This document shows positions 7,208-14,921 of a stretch of DNA of 64,000 nt, one piece after another. The first letter of the stretch is position 1. Every line of letters begins with the position of its first letter. Source of the DNA: Mesorhizobium sp. 131-2-1 (GTDB taxonomy: Bacteria > Pseudomonadota > Alphaproteobacteria > Rhizobiales > Rhizobiaceae); assembly GCF_016756535.1 (NCBI RefSeq), contig NZ_AP023247.1:4402501-4466500 (forward strand), given 5' to 3'. The position numbers and the translations under genes are program-made. Under the pieces are notes generated by a model, which searched no databases, was not told the DNA's origin, and saw only the letters and a list, made by a program, of their open reading frames with translations.

Positions 7208-7767
7208 ATGAGCGAATTCATCATCGTGCCCGGCATCGGCGGCTCGGGCGAGGCGCATTGGCAGACACGCTGGCAGCAGGCGAACCCGGCCATGCGCCGC
7301 TTCAGCCCGGCAGACTGGCACCGGCCCGACCTCGACGACTGGATCGCCGCCCTCGACCTGGCAATAGCGGCGGCGAGCGCCCGCCCGTCCTCATTGCCCA
7401 CAGCCTCGGCTGCCTGCTCGTCGCACATTGGCAGCTTGCATCGCGCCGCGCCTGCGCCGGCGCCCTCCTGGTCGCCGTTCCCGATCCTGCGAGCGAGGCC
7501 TTTCCGGCCTCAGTGCAAAGCTTTGCCGGCGCGCCGGCAGGAAGGCTTCGCTTCCCCTCGCTCATCGTCGCCAGCACCGACGATCCCTACGGCTCGCTGG
7601 AGCATGCCAGGACAAAGGCCGCGCAGTGGGGAAGCGGCCTGCAGGTGGCAGGAGCGCTCGGCCACATCAATGGCGAGAGTGGGCTGGGCGACTGGCCCGA
7701 GGGAATGGAATTGCTATCGGGATTCGCGAGAGAGGCAGTTGCGCCGCTGGATGCAGGCAATGGCTGA
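7208..7767 (+). pseudogene. RBBP9/YdeN-family serine hydrolase, frameshifted
   Basis: Two reading frames together encode a complete small alpha/beta hydrolase of the RBBP9 family (about 185 residues). From ATG 7208 the first frame gives the oxyanion/N-terminal motif IVPGIGGSGEAHWQ and runs to about 7372. From about 7375 the homology continues in another frame: HSLGC (nucleophile Ser), STDDPY (Asp) and GHIN (His). The shift equals one missing or two extra bases in the run GCGGCGGCGAGCGC. Either the gene is inactivated or there is a sequencing error in this GC-rich run. A GCAGGAAAGG stretch precedes the start. Confidence 0.8.
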
Positions 7768-7778
7768 TCGGGGCGATG

Positions 7779-7949
7779 CTAGTCAGGCGGGATCTTCGAA
7801 TTACGGGGCTGCGAGTCCTGCTCGGCAGGCTCCTCGACCTCCTTCTCGGCATCGGCCTTGCGCTTGGGGCAATCCTCGTAGTCGTGGTCGCGACCACCGC
7901 AGTAGGAGCAGCATTTTGCCGGGGTGTCGGGGCGAAGCATCGGAGCCAT
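7779..7949 (-). CDS. 56-residue CCHC zinc-knuckle protein
   Basis: This small gene encodes a retroviral-type zinc knuckle: C14-x2-C17-x4-H22-x4-C27 (CSYCGGRDHDYEDC), followed by a charged tail rich in Glu, Lys and Pro. Such knuckles bind zinc and usually single-stranded nucleic acid, so an RNA- or DNA-binding role is a fair guess. TTGGGA sits only 1 nt before ATG 7949, so the in-frame ATG at 7940 (53 residues, spacing about 9 nt) may be the real start; the knuckle is intact either way. The gene lies alone between the broken hydrolase and an SPW-repeat gene. Confidence 0.7.
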   Translation of the reverse strand: MAPMLRPDTPAKCCSYCGGRDHDYEDCPKRKADAEKEVEEPAEQDSQPRNSKIPPD

Positions 7950-8094
7950 TCCCAAGAATGCACAAAAACCTTTCCGGTTGCAGCAATTCGTGAAGCTGCC
8001 GCCGGTTCAGCCCATGCCCCGATATGTCTCCAGACGGAAAGCCGTCTTCAAAGGAGCTCGCCGCTCGCGCGGCGGGCTCCCAGTTAATCACCCG

Positions 8095-8451
8095 TCACGC
8101 ATGCGCGTGCGGATGATGGACGTCCCAGACCGCCCAGGCCGATGCGGCAACAACCAGTATGCCAAGGATAACATGGGTCGCCATCGCGTTGGCGTTTGCC
8201 ATGAAGCCCAGCAGCCAGGGTGAGACGATCAGCCAAAGGCCGAGGACGAGATTGACCCATTCCTCCCATTCGGCGAACACCGAAAGCGTCGCCAAAGCCA
8301 GCGCACCGAGCGCAACGCCAACGATCCAGGCGTTCCACGCGGGCATCGTTTCAGCGGCGAACCCGATGATCCAGGGGGAGATGAACAGGCAGATCGCAAG
8401 GACCAGATTGATCCAATCCTGGCCCCTCTTTCCTTCCATCATCATTGCCAT
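8095..8451 (-). CDS. SPW-repeat integral membrane protein
   Basis: The 118-residue product has four hydrophobic helices in two repeats, each with the SPW signature: LAICLFISPWIIGF and LGLWLIVSPWLLGF. Before each is a W-x-N-L-V-L segment, as usual for the family. The role of this family is unknown. The C-terminus is His-rich (VHHPHAHA). ATG 8451 is chosen because GGAGG lies 6 nt upstream; a TTG two codons earlier is also open. It is a monocistronic unit. Confidence 0.85.
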   Translation of the reverse strand: MAMMMEGKRGQDWINLVLAICLFISPWIIGFAAETMPAWNAWIVGVALGALALATLSVFAEWEEWVNLVLGLWLIVSPWLLGFMANANAMATHVILGILVVAASAWAVWDVHHPHAHA

Positions 8452-8780
8452 AGACAACCTCCATGAAGATGAAGCTTGACCAAAGCACTACGTTTCGCGT
8501 GCAAGGCACGCTTAGTCATTGATATAATTACGCTTCAACCGGCCTTCAAGGATCGGGTCCTGCAACCAGCGGCGGCAGGGCCCGGCGACGTCCACGCCGT
8601 CGGGCTGCCGGCAGCCGCTCTCGTCATCCCGACGCACGGCACCAGAGACTTCGCAATTTTGAGGAACTCCCGGAACGTCGACGCGTTTGCCGGTGGCGGC
8701 TTGGCAAATAGTCGGAATTTGCATTGGCAAACAAAGTTGCTATATTAGCTGACTAAACGATTCGTGGTGTCGCAAAGCCG
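8452..8780. other. Intergenic stretch, no convincing gene
   Basis: These 329 bp hold only short open frames on both strands with no ribosome binding site or recognisable sequence. The part near 8516-8530 and 8705-8765 is A/T-rich and probably contains the promoters of the SPW gene (leftward) and the small gene at 8781 (rightward). Confidence 0.5.
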
Positions 8781-8960
8781 ATGGCCAAGAAGAAACCGAG
8801 ACCCATGCTTTCCGCGATCTCGCCCGCCTCCGCGGCCGAGGCTTACGAGGCGACCTATTTCGCCCGCAAATGCGGTCTGACCCGCGACGAGGCGCTCAGG
8901 ATCATGCGCGAGGCCCAGGCCGGCGCAAAGACGCCCGCCGAGGGCAAGCCGAAGGGTTAG
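8781..8960 (+). CDS. Small hypothetical protein (59 residues, DUF3606-like)
   Basis: The product begins with a basic stretch (AKKKPRP) and contains a predicted helix pair, EAYEATYFARKCGLTRDEAL then RIMREAQAG, resembling the short DUF3606-type proteins common in rhizobia. The tail is Lys/Pro/Gly-rich. The codon pattern is high-GC and regular, which supports a real gene. No strong ribosome binding site precedes ATG 8781. Function unknown. Confidence 0.6.
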   Translation: MAKKKPRPMLSAISPASAAEAYEATYFARKCGLTRDEALRIMREAQAGAKTPAEGKPKG

Positions 8961-9275
8961 TCACGACCTCTCTTCCCCGCGACGCAAGGACGGTCCAGCC
9001 ATCGCGGGTGCGGATGCGTCCCCCAGGCCCCCTGATTTCGAAGAACACTTTCTTGCCGCCCCGTTCGTGACGCCCGACCTCGGCGGCATATCAAAGTTAA
9101 ATGCGGTCGCCGGCGGGAGGTGGTAGCCGATCCGATGAAGGGACTTTCGGAAGGAGTCCGATGGACGTTCGAAATCCGACCGGCGGCCTTGCCGCGCTGA
9201 ACTGCCACCCGGGCAGGACGCAAACAACCGGCGAAACTTTCGTTCATCGAAATCCCGTTCTCCGCGGAGCAACTC
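8961..9275. other. Intergenic stretch with possible gene remnant
   Basis: No complete gene is evident in these 315 bp. On the minus strand an open frame between 9088 and 8960 reads plausibly (GGKKVFFEIRGPGGRIRTRD) but has no usable start and overlaps the gene at 8781; it may be a remnant. The end of the stretch should hold the promoter of the small genes at 9276-9689. Confidence 0.4.
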
Positions 9276-9386
9276 ATGAAATCGGTTCGGACAAACAATC
9301 CTCTTGTGGTCCTGAGCGTCGCCGCCGTCACGATCGCGCCCTTTGCGGGGCTGCTGTGGCGAACGAGGGAGTGGTTCGGCTGGTGA
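9276..9386 (+). CDS. 36-residue single-span membrane peptide
   Basis: ATG 9276 is preceded by GCGGAGC at good spacing. The product is one hydrophobic helix (PLVVLSVAAVTIAPFAGLLW) ending RTREWFGW. It sits 6 bp before the DUF982 gene in the same direction, so the two are probably co-transcribed. No family is recognised; the strong ribosome binding site and clean helix support a real small membrane protein. Confidence 0.55.
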   Translation: MKSVRTNNPLVVLSVAAVTIAPFAGLLWRTREWFGW

Positions 9387-9392
9387 TCGGCC

Positions 9393-9689
9393 ATGAGCAG
9401 GTTCCTGCCTGTGACCATCAGGTTCGCCAATGGCGGCTCGATGGTGGTTTCATCCATAGCCGATGCGAAAAAGGCATTGGGAGGATCCTGGAAGGATAAG
9501 GACGCCCCGGCCTATGTCGCGGCGGTCCGTCTGGTCGACGATGCGCTCGAAGGCATCTGCCGGCCTGCGGTCGCCTTCGCGGCGTTCAAGAAAGCCGCCA
9601 CCGAACAAGGGCTGCTGAAGCCGGTCGCCCCGAGCGCCGCGCTTGCCATGCTGGACCAATTGTGGTCGCCGGGCAGAAAGCCCGATTGA
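9393..9689 (+). CDS. DUF982 family protein
   Basis: The 98-residue product fits the DUF982 family, small proteins of unknown function found almost only in Rhizobiales and often present in many copies. Visible features: PVTIRFANGGSMVVSSIADA, the Trp of GGSWKDKD, a central ALEGICRPAVAFAAFKKAA helix and a C-terminal LLKPV. It follows a 36-residue membrane peptide closely, suggesting an operon. Confidence 0.8.
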   Translation: MSRFLPVTIRFANGGSMVVSSIADAKKALGGSWKDKDAPAYVAAVRLVDDALEGICRPAVAFAAFKKAATEQGLLKPVAPSAALAMLDQLWSPGRKPD

Positions 9690-9745
9690 CCACGCCATGG
9701 TCTGGAACGTCCGGGAGCGGTCGCACGGTCCCGGACGCATGACGC

Positions 9746-10465
9746 TTATCTCGGCTCCCGGTTCATGCTGAGATAGGTGGGGTCGAACTCGGCCATCTCC
9801 ACCAGCAGATCCCAGTCGAGGATGGTCACGGTATAGTTTGACCAACTGACCAGACCGATGTTGCGTAGCGTGCCGATGACCCTGTTCATATGGACGACCG
9901 ACAGCCCGAGCACGTCGGCCAGTTCCGCTTGCGACATGGGGAGCCGAAAACTCATCCCGGCGGTGCGCTTGACGACCTGGAGGCGGACGAACAGCTCGCA
10001 AATGAGATGGGCGAGATGCGATGTCTTGGAACGCCGGCCCATGGCCACGATCCACTCCCTGTGGATAGCGCCATCGACAAGCGTGTCCAGCCACAAAAGC
10101 CGTGTGAGATGCGGCGCCTGTTCGGTGATGGCGCGCAACTTGCCGTGTTCGGCGGCGGCCACGCGGCATGGCGACAGCGCGATGATGCCATGGTCCATCG
10201 TCTTCAGGAGGAAGGCGTGAAGGTCGACGAAATCGCCGGGAACCTGCAAGGACGTGAACTGCCGGCCGCCATCCTCCAGCACCTTGTAACGCGCGGCGAT
10301 GCCGTCGAGGATCAGGGTGCTATGGGTCGGCCTCGACCCTTCCGCGACGATGTCCTCGCCCGTGGCGACCTGTCTTTCAGTCGAGATGGCACCCGCCAGC
10401 AATTTCTCTTCCGCCTCCGAGAGGAGGTCGTGCTGGCCAAGGTTCAGATAGAGGGATTCGAGCAT
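9746..10465 (-). CDS. Crp/Fnr-family transcriptional regulator
   Basis: The 239-residue product has an N-terminal cyclic-nucleotide-type beta-barrel (GEDIVAEGSRPTHSTLILDG, VPGDFVDLHAFLL) and a C-terminal Crp-type helix-turn-helix (FRLPMSQAELADVLGLSVVH followed by MNRVIGTLRNIGLV). There is no Fnr-type N-terminal Cys cluster, so it is not an Fe-S oxygen sensor. This subclass is abundant in rhizobia and tied to stress responses. ATG 10465 starts exactly at the family N-terminus; the open frame upstream is not conserved. It is divergent from the genes at 10676-11415, which it may control. Confidence 0.85.
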   Translation of the reverse strand: MLESLYLNLGQHDLLSEAEEKLLAGAISTERQVATGEDIVAEGSRPTHSTLILDGIAARYKVLEDGGRQFTSLQVPGDFVDLHAFLLKTMDHGIIALSPCRVAAAEHGKLRAITEQAPHLTRLLWLDTLVDGAIHREWIVAMGRRSKTSHLAHLICELFVRLQVVKRTAGMSFRLPMSQAELADVLGLSVVHMNRVIGTLRNIGLVSWSNYTVTILDWDLLVEMAEFDPTYLSMNREPR

Positions 10466-10675
10466 TCGGTTCCGATCCTGTGTTGCAAGAGCAAACGCCG
10501 GAGCGAGCGGGGGGTTGCAGCGCAACCGGCGAAGCGCCTGCTCATTCTCCAATGGAACCAGACGTGCCTCGTTCAGTTCTCTTGATGTGCGGACCTGGCA
10601 TGCGCGGCCGAGCGGCGTGACAACGTCGCTTGGCCGGCGAGCCCGGTGGGCATGATCGTTCCAGCGGAGGCACCA

Positions 10676-11176
10676 ATGTCCCTGAACAAGCTTCATCCCG
10701 ACCATGTCGACGAAACGCGCATGCATGCCTACTCGACCTTCCTCCCTGCGCTGCTCAACGCGCTGACGCAGCGGCTGGCGCGCTGCCAGGGCGCGAAGGA
10801 GCTGGGCGAGGTGGAAAAGTCGCTCATCCGCCTCGTCGAGGACGCCGACATCGCCGCCCCGCATGCCGAGGCGATGAAGGAGTTCGCGATCGAACTCGTG
10901 GTCTCCACGCTGAAGAATGCCCGCGAGCACCCGGACGCCAAAAGCGATCTCGAGGAGATGGCCGAGCGCCGAACGCAGGGCCGCTCCGAAAATCCGGACA
11001 CGCTGGAAGAGCAGTTGGAAACCGGCCTGGAGGATAGTTTTCCGGCCAGCGATCCGCCAGCCGTGGTCTCGACCTCCATTTCCGGCGGCGCCAAGGAGAT
11101 TGTCGGCACCGACGAGGTGCTGCGGCGGAAGAAGGAGGCCGAGCGCCGCAAACAGGAAAAGGCCGAGGCCAGCTAG
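10676..11176 (+). CDS. Conserved hypothetical protein, 166 residues
   Basis: Function unknown. The N-terminal two thirds are helical (HAYSTFLPALLNALTQRLAR, EVEKSLIRLVEDADIAAPHA). The C-terminal part contains EEQLETGLEDSFPASDPPA, a motif recurring in small stress-associated proteins of rhizobia, and ends in a Lys/Glu-rich helix. ATG 10676 follows GCGGAGGC. It is followed at 14 bp by another small gene, probably in the same transcript, and faces away from a Crp/Fnr regulator. Confidence 0.7.
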   Translation: MSLNKLHPDHVDETRMHAYSTFLPALLNALTQRLARCQGAKELGEVEKSLIRLVEDADIAAPHAEAMKEFAIELVVSTLKNAREHPDAKSDLEEMAERRTQGRSENPDTLEEQLETGLEDSFPASDPPAVVSTSISGGAKEIVGTDEVLRRKKEAERRKQEKAEAS

Positions 11177-11190
11177 CGAAGGAGCCCGCC

Positions 11191-11415
11191 ATGAACCGGC
11201 CAAGCCACAAGATTCCACACCGCCCCGGCGCCGGCCGCGTCCCCGAGGCAACCGGCGACCGCTTGCCGACCAAGGGCGGCGACGATCGGCTGGTGCGGTT
11301 CCTGGCCGAAAACACCGACCTTTCGCCGATGCAGGCCCGGGAACTCATCCGCGAGCATGGCCATGACCGGGAGCAGCTTCTGAAAATCGCGCGCACGATG
11401 AAGGCGGAGAGCTGA
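11191..11415 (+). CDS. Small conserved hypothetical protein, 74 residues
   Basis: ATG 11191 has GAAGGAGC upstream at good spacing. The first 30 residues are basic and disordered; the rest forms two helices, DDRLVRFLAENTDLSP and MQARELIREHGHDREQLLKI, like other short DUF3606-type proteins. Probably co-transcribed with the gene ending at 11176. Function unknown. Confidence 0.7.
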   Translation: MNRPSHKIPHRPGAGRVPEATGDRLPTKGGDDRLVRFLAENTDLSPMQARELIREHGHDREQLLKIARTMKAES

Positions 11416-11455
11416 CCGCGCGCAGGGAGAGATCGGCCGGCAACGCAGTCCTGTC

Positions 11456-11643
11456 CTTCTCCCCTTGTGGGAGAAGGTGGATCGGCGCGCAGCGCCGAGA
11501 CGGATGAGGGGTTCTGGAAGAAACCCAGGCGTTCAAAGATAAAGGATTTTCAGGCGCTTACGCCTCCGACTTCGCGCTCCGTCCAACACCCCTCATCCGA
11601 CCGAGCTGCGCTCGGCCACCTTCTCCCACAGGGGGAGAAGGGG
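11456..11643. repeat. Type-1 intergenic palindrome, copy B
   Basis: About 188 bp with outer arms CCTTCTCCCCTTGTGGGAG and its near-complement at the right end, inner hairpins CGGCGCGCAGCGCCG and CCGAGCTGCGCTCGG, and shared GGATGAGGGGT / ACCCCTCATCC arms. The middle 60 bp is unique. It lies between convergent genes, where its hairpins could also end transcription. Confidence 0.9.
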
Positions 11644-11654
11644 AAGGCGCCCCA

Positions 11655-12113
11655 CTAAAGCGGCATCTCCGAGGTCTGCTTGATCGTCTGGCTGGGCACC
11701 TCGGTCTTGACGTTCTGCACGCCCTTGATGCGGCTGAGGTGCTCCGACTGGAAGCGGCGGTATTCGTCGATGCCGGCGGCCACCACGCGCACCATGGCGT
11801 CGCAGTCACCGAGCATCAGGTAGCACTCCATCACCTCGGGAAATTTGGCCACCTCGGCGGCGAAATGCTCGATCGTGTCCTCGTCCTGCTGCTTCAGCCA
11901 GATGCGGGTGAAGAAGGTGCGGCCGCGGCCGACCTTGGCCGGGTTGAGCACCGCGACATAGCGGTCGATGACGCCAGCCTCCTCCAGGAGCTTCACCCGC
12001 CTGAGACATGGCGACGGCGACAGGCCGACTTCCCGCGCCAGATCGTTGTTGGCCATGCGCCCGTCGCGCTGCAGGGCGCGCAGGATGCGCTTGTCGATCT
12101 CATCCAGCTTCAT
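11655..12113 (-). CDS. Lrp/AsnC-family regulator of azlCD
   Basis: The 152-residue product has a helix-turn-helix (LDEIDKRILRALQRDGRM, recognition SPSPCLRRVKLLEEAG) and a ligand domain (MECYLMLGDCDAMVRVVAAG). It is divergent from the AzlCD exporter genes, an arrangement seen in many bacteria where an Lrp-type protein senses branched-chain or related amino acids and switches on export. The 188-bp gap should hold its operator; the stretch 12130-12200 is A/T-rich. Confidence 0.88.
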   Translation of the reverse strand: MKLDEIDKRILRALQRDGRMANNDLAREVGLSPSPCLRRVKLLEEAGVIDRYVAVLNPAKVGRGRTFFTRIWLKQQDEDTIEHFAAEVAKFPEVMECYLMLGDCDAMVRVVAAGIDEYRRFQSEHLSRIKGVQNVKTEVPSQTIKQTSEMPL

Positions 12114-12301
12114 GGCTCACGATTCCATCTTTCTTTCTGATTTCGATATCCAATGCCAATTCCTCACAGAAATGGCAAATATTCGCAACCAAATTGCGGC
12201 GGGTTTCGCCTATGCTTGGCGGCAGATAGTCATCGAGACCGGATGGTTCGGACGCAGGCGGCCGCAAGGCGCGTCCGCTCTCGTTCGCGCAAGGAAGACC
12301 C

Positions 12302-13048
12302 ATGAGCATCTCGCAAGCAAGCTTCACCCTGGACGGGGCGCCAGACCGCCAGCGGTCCGAATTCCGGCGCGGCCTGGCTGCCTCGACGCCAGTGCTGCTC
12401 GGCCTCATCCCCTATGCGCTGGTGCTCGGCGCGCAGGCCGCGCAGAAGGGCCTCAGCGTCGTAGAGGTTCCGCTGATGACCGGCATGAACTTTGCCGGCG
12501 GCTCCGAGTTCGCGGCGATCCAGCTCTGGACCTCGCCGCCGCATATCCTCTTGATCGCCGCCATCACCTTGCTGGTCAACAGCCGCCATTTCCTGATGGG
12601 CGCGGCGCTTGCCCCGTTCCTCAGCCACCTGCCGCGGCGCAAGGTATTTCCGGCGTTGTTCGTGATGTGCGACGAGAGCTGGGCGCTGGGGCTGGCGGAT
12701 GCAAGGCAGCGCGCCGCGGCCGGCCTGAACCCGGCGTTCAGCCTGCCCTATTATTCCGGCGCCGCCCTGCCCGTCTACTTCGCCTGGGTGGTCTTCACCA
12801 CTGCCGGCGGGGCGCTCGGCCCGGTGCTCGGCAATGTCGAGAATTACGGCTTCGCGATGGCCTTCCCGGCCGTGTTCCTGGTGCTGATGCGCGGCATGTG
12901 GACGGGTCTTGCCGCGGCGCGGCCGTGGCTGGTCAGCCTGGTGGTGGCGGCGCTCACCTATCTCCTGGTTCCCGGCGCCTGGTATGTGGCGGCCGGCGCG
13001 CTCTCCGGGCTGGTCTCGGCCTGGATGTTTTCGGGAGACGAGGCATGA
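12302..13048 (+). CDS. azlC: AzlC-family amino-acid exporter, large subunit
   Basis: The 248-residue integral membrane protein exports branched-chain amino acids together with AzlD. Family features are FRRGLAASTPVLLGLIPYAL near the N-terminus, MNFAGGSEFAAIQLW, LLVNSRHFLMGAALAPFL and VMCDESWAL, with about seven hydrophobic segments. The stop overlaps the azlD start (ATGA), showing translational coupling. The divergent Lrp gene is the likely regulator. Confidence 0.92.
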   Translation: MSISQASFTLDGAPDRQRSEFRRGLAASTPVLLGLIPYALVLGAQAAQKGLSVVEVPLMTGMNFAGGSEFAAIQLWTSPPHILLIAAITLLVNSRHFLMGAALAPFLSHLPRRKVFPALFVMCDESWALGLADARQRAAAGLNPAFSLPYYSGAALPVYFAWVVFTTAGGALGPVLGNVENYGFAMAFPAVFLVLMRGMWTGLAAARPWLVSLVVAALTYLLVPGAWYVAAGALSGLVSAWMFSGDEA

Positions 13049-13344
13049 TCGATCCGGCCAACCTCGTCGCCATCGTGCTGATGGCCAGCGTCACCTATCT
13101 GACCAGGATCGGCGGCTATGTCGTGCTGCGCAACCGGACGCTCAGCCGCCGCGCCACCGCGGTGATGGAGGCAGCGCCGGGCTGCGTGCTGATCTCGGTC
13201 ATCGCGCCGGACTTCGTCTCCAGGAATCCCGCCGACCTTGCCGCGCTTGCCATCACGGTGCTCGCGGCGACCAGGCTGTCGATGCTGCCGACAGTGGTGA
13301 TCGGCGTGGCCTCGGCCGGAGTGCTGCGGTGGGTGATGGGGTGA
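13045..13344 (+). CDS. azlD: AzlD-family amino-acid exporter, small subunit
   Basis: The 99-residue product has three or four hydrophobic helices and the family motifs VTYLTRIGGY near the N-terminus and VMEAAPGCVLISVIAPDF. It begins within the azlC stop codon (ATGA) and should form the export complex with AzlC in the inner membrane. Confidence 0.92.
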   Translation: MIDPANLVAIVLMASVTYLTRIGGYVVLRNRTLSRRATAVMEAAPGCVLISVIAPDFVSRNPADLAALAITVLAATRLSMLPTVVIGVASAGVLRWVMG

Positions 13345-13361
13345 GATGGAGCAGCCACTGA

Positions 13362-13556
13362 AGCTGCTAATCTCCCCCAAGTGGGGGAGATGGCCGGCAG
13401 GCCAGAGGGGGGCGCGAAGGAACGCCGGCCTCTCCCTTAGCCATAAACTGCAAACTGCTTTAGGTGTAATTCCAATCAACTGACAAGCTGTCGGGACAGC
13501 GCCCCCCTCTGCCCTGCCGGGCATCTCCCCCACAAGGGGGGAGATCGCGGCTTCAG
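13362..13556. repeat. Type-2 intergenic palindrome, copy A
   Basis: The ends are inverted repeats. The left end reads AATCTCCCCCAAGTGGGGGA followed by GATGGCCGGCAGGCCAGAGG; the right end is the complement (CCCTCTGCCCTGCCGGGCAT, then CTCCCCCACAAGGGGGGAGA). The middle is unique. A second full copy is at 35698-35890. It lies between azlD and a convergent gene and could form a large cruciform or a terminator-like RNA. Confidence 0.85.
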
Positions 13557-13565
13557 CGTTGCGGC

Positions 13566-13967
13566 TCAGTCGTCACCGCCTTCTCCACCGCCCTCGCCGC
13601 CACCATCACCACCGCCGTCGCCGCCGCCACTGCCGCCGTCACCACCATCGCCGCCGCTTCTTGCGCCATCATGGCCGCCGCTGTCGCCATCATGATGATC
13701 GCCCTCGTGATCGTCACCCTCGTCATCGCCCTGGTCGCCCTCATGCGAGCCGCCGTCGACGCTGTCGCCCTTGTGATCGCCTTCCTCATTTTCGGCCACG
13801 TCGTGGTCGCGCTCATCGCCTGCGCTGGCGCCCTGGTCGTCATCGTTGGGCAGCGTCGCCGTCACCGGGCCGCCATGGTCCGTGAACTCGCCCGCAAAGC
13901 ACTGCTGCGTTGCGAGAATGCCGAACAGGCTGACCGAAGCCGCCAGCAGCAGAGGAACAGTCTTCAT
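13566..13967 (-). CDS. Secreted Asp/Gly/His-rich acidic protein
   Basis: The 133-residue product starts with a clear signal peptide (MKTVPLLLAASVSLFGILA, cleavage near CFAG). The remainder is low-complexity: first Asp/Glu/His (EGDHKGD, EGDQGDDEGDDHEGDHHDGD), then Gly/Asp (GGDGGDGGSGGG). Such runs may bind divalent metals, but no known domain is present. GGGAG lies just upstream of the start. Monocistronic. Confidence 0.7.
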   Translation of the reverse strand: MKTVPLLLAASVSLFGILATQQCFAGEFTDHGGPVTATLPNDDDQGASAGDERDHDVAENEEGDHKGDSVDGGSHEGDQGDDEGDDHEGDHHDGDSGGHDGARSGGDGGDGGSGGGDGGGDGGGEGGGEGGDD

Positions 13968-14138
13968 CGTCGTCTCCCATCCGGCACGCGGGCCGCCATT
14001 GTCGATGGCGGATCATTGTCCGGCCGGATTACGGCGCGCTTAAATGAGTAGAAGCAATTTTAGCAGTTGCTTATTTTGTTCGACGATGCCGTCGGCGCCA
14101 CGCCAATCGGTTTCATGGCCGGCACCATGCCCATCTTC

Positions 14139-14921
14139 TCACCAGCCGAACAGCTGGCCGCCGCTGCGGTAAAGCACATAGCCGGCGACGACAAAGATCA
14201 GCGCGGCGAAGATGCGGTTGAGGGTGTCCTTCCGGCCGGCCAATCTCGTGGCGAGCGTCATGCCCAGCAGGCCGCCAACAATGCCGCCGCCAATGAACTC
14301 GGCCACGACGGTCCAATCGACCATTCCGGACAGCGCGTAGTTTGTCGCTGTGGCGAGACCGAAAGTGCCGACGGCCAGAAGCGAGGACCCGACGGCGTTG
14401 ATGGTCGGCATGCGTGTGGCGAGGATCAGCCCCGGCACGATGAGGAAGCCGCCGCCTATGCCGAAGAAGCCCGAGGCCGCGCCGGCAACCACCGCAACGC
14501 CCGCAGTCGCCACGCACATGCGCCGGCTTACCCTGCCGATGCCCGAGGTCTGATCTTTGCGCGGCCTGAGCATCAAGGCGCCGATCACCGTCATCAGCAC
14601 CCCGAACAGGAAGAGCAGGCGCTGGCCATCGATGGTCTTGCCCAGCGTCGAACCGGCCAGCGCGCCAGCCGCGCCGACAAGGGCGAAGACGATGGCGCAG
14701 CGCCACCAGACATGGCCCTTGCGCGCATGGCCGAGCAGGTTGGCATAGGCGTTGACGGAGACCGCCAGCGCGCCGGTGCCGATGGCGACGTGCGGACTGG
14801 AAACGCCGACGACATAGAGCAGCAGCGGCGTCGCCAGGATCGAGCCGCCACCGCCGATCAGGCCAAGCGTGAAGCCGACGAGGCTGCCGGAGCCGATGGC
14901 TTCGAGGATGGGACCGGTCAT
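14139..14921 (-). CDS. TauE/SafE-family sulfite/sulfur-anion exporter
   Basis: The 260-residue integral membrane protein has about eight hydrophobic helices and the two repeated family motifs, GFTLGLIGGGGSILATPLLL near the N-terminus and GFFGIGGGFLIVPGLIL in the second half. As the last gene of a sulfide-detoxification operon it most likely exports sulfite or thiosulfate formed by Blh. Its start overlaps the stop of the preceding gene by 4 bp (ATGA). Confidence 0.88.
   Translation of the reverse strand: MTGPILEAIGSGSLVGFTLGLIGGGGSILATPLLLYVVGVSSPHVAIGTGALAVSVNAYANLLGHARKGHVWWRCAIVFALVGAAGALAGSTLGKTIDGQRLLFLFGVLMTVIGALMLRPRKDQTSGIGRVSRRMCVATAGVAVVAGAASGFFGIGGGFLIVPGLILATRMPTINAVGSSLLAVGTFGLATATNYALSGMVDWTVVAEFIGGGIVGGLLGMTLATRLAGRKDTLNRIFAALIFVVAGYVLYRSGGQLFGW

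Noticed and set aside
8960..9088. Minus-strand frame reading GGKKVFFEIRGPGGRIRTRD
   Set aside because: It looks protein-like but has no usable start (TGA directly upstream) and overlaps the better-supported gene at 8781; mentioned only as a possible remnant.
11456..11643. CRISPR-like array from the recurring repeats
   Set aside because: The repeats are single palindromic units tens of kilobases apart, not regularly spaced direct repeats, and no cas gene is present.
13559..13885. Plus-strand His/Arg-rich frame opposite the acidic exported gene
   Set aside because: It is the complement of the Asp/Gly repeats and has no start signals; the minus frame has a signal peptide and ribosome binding site.
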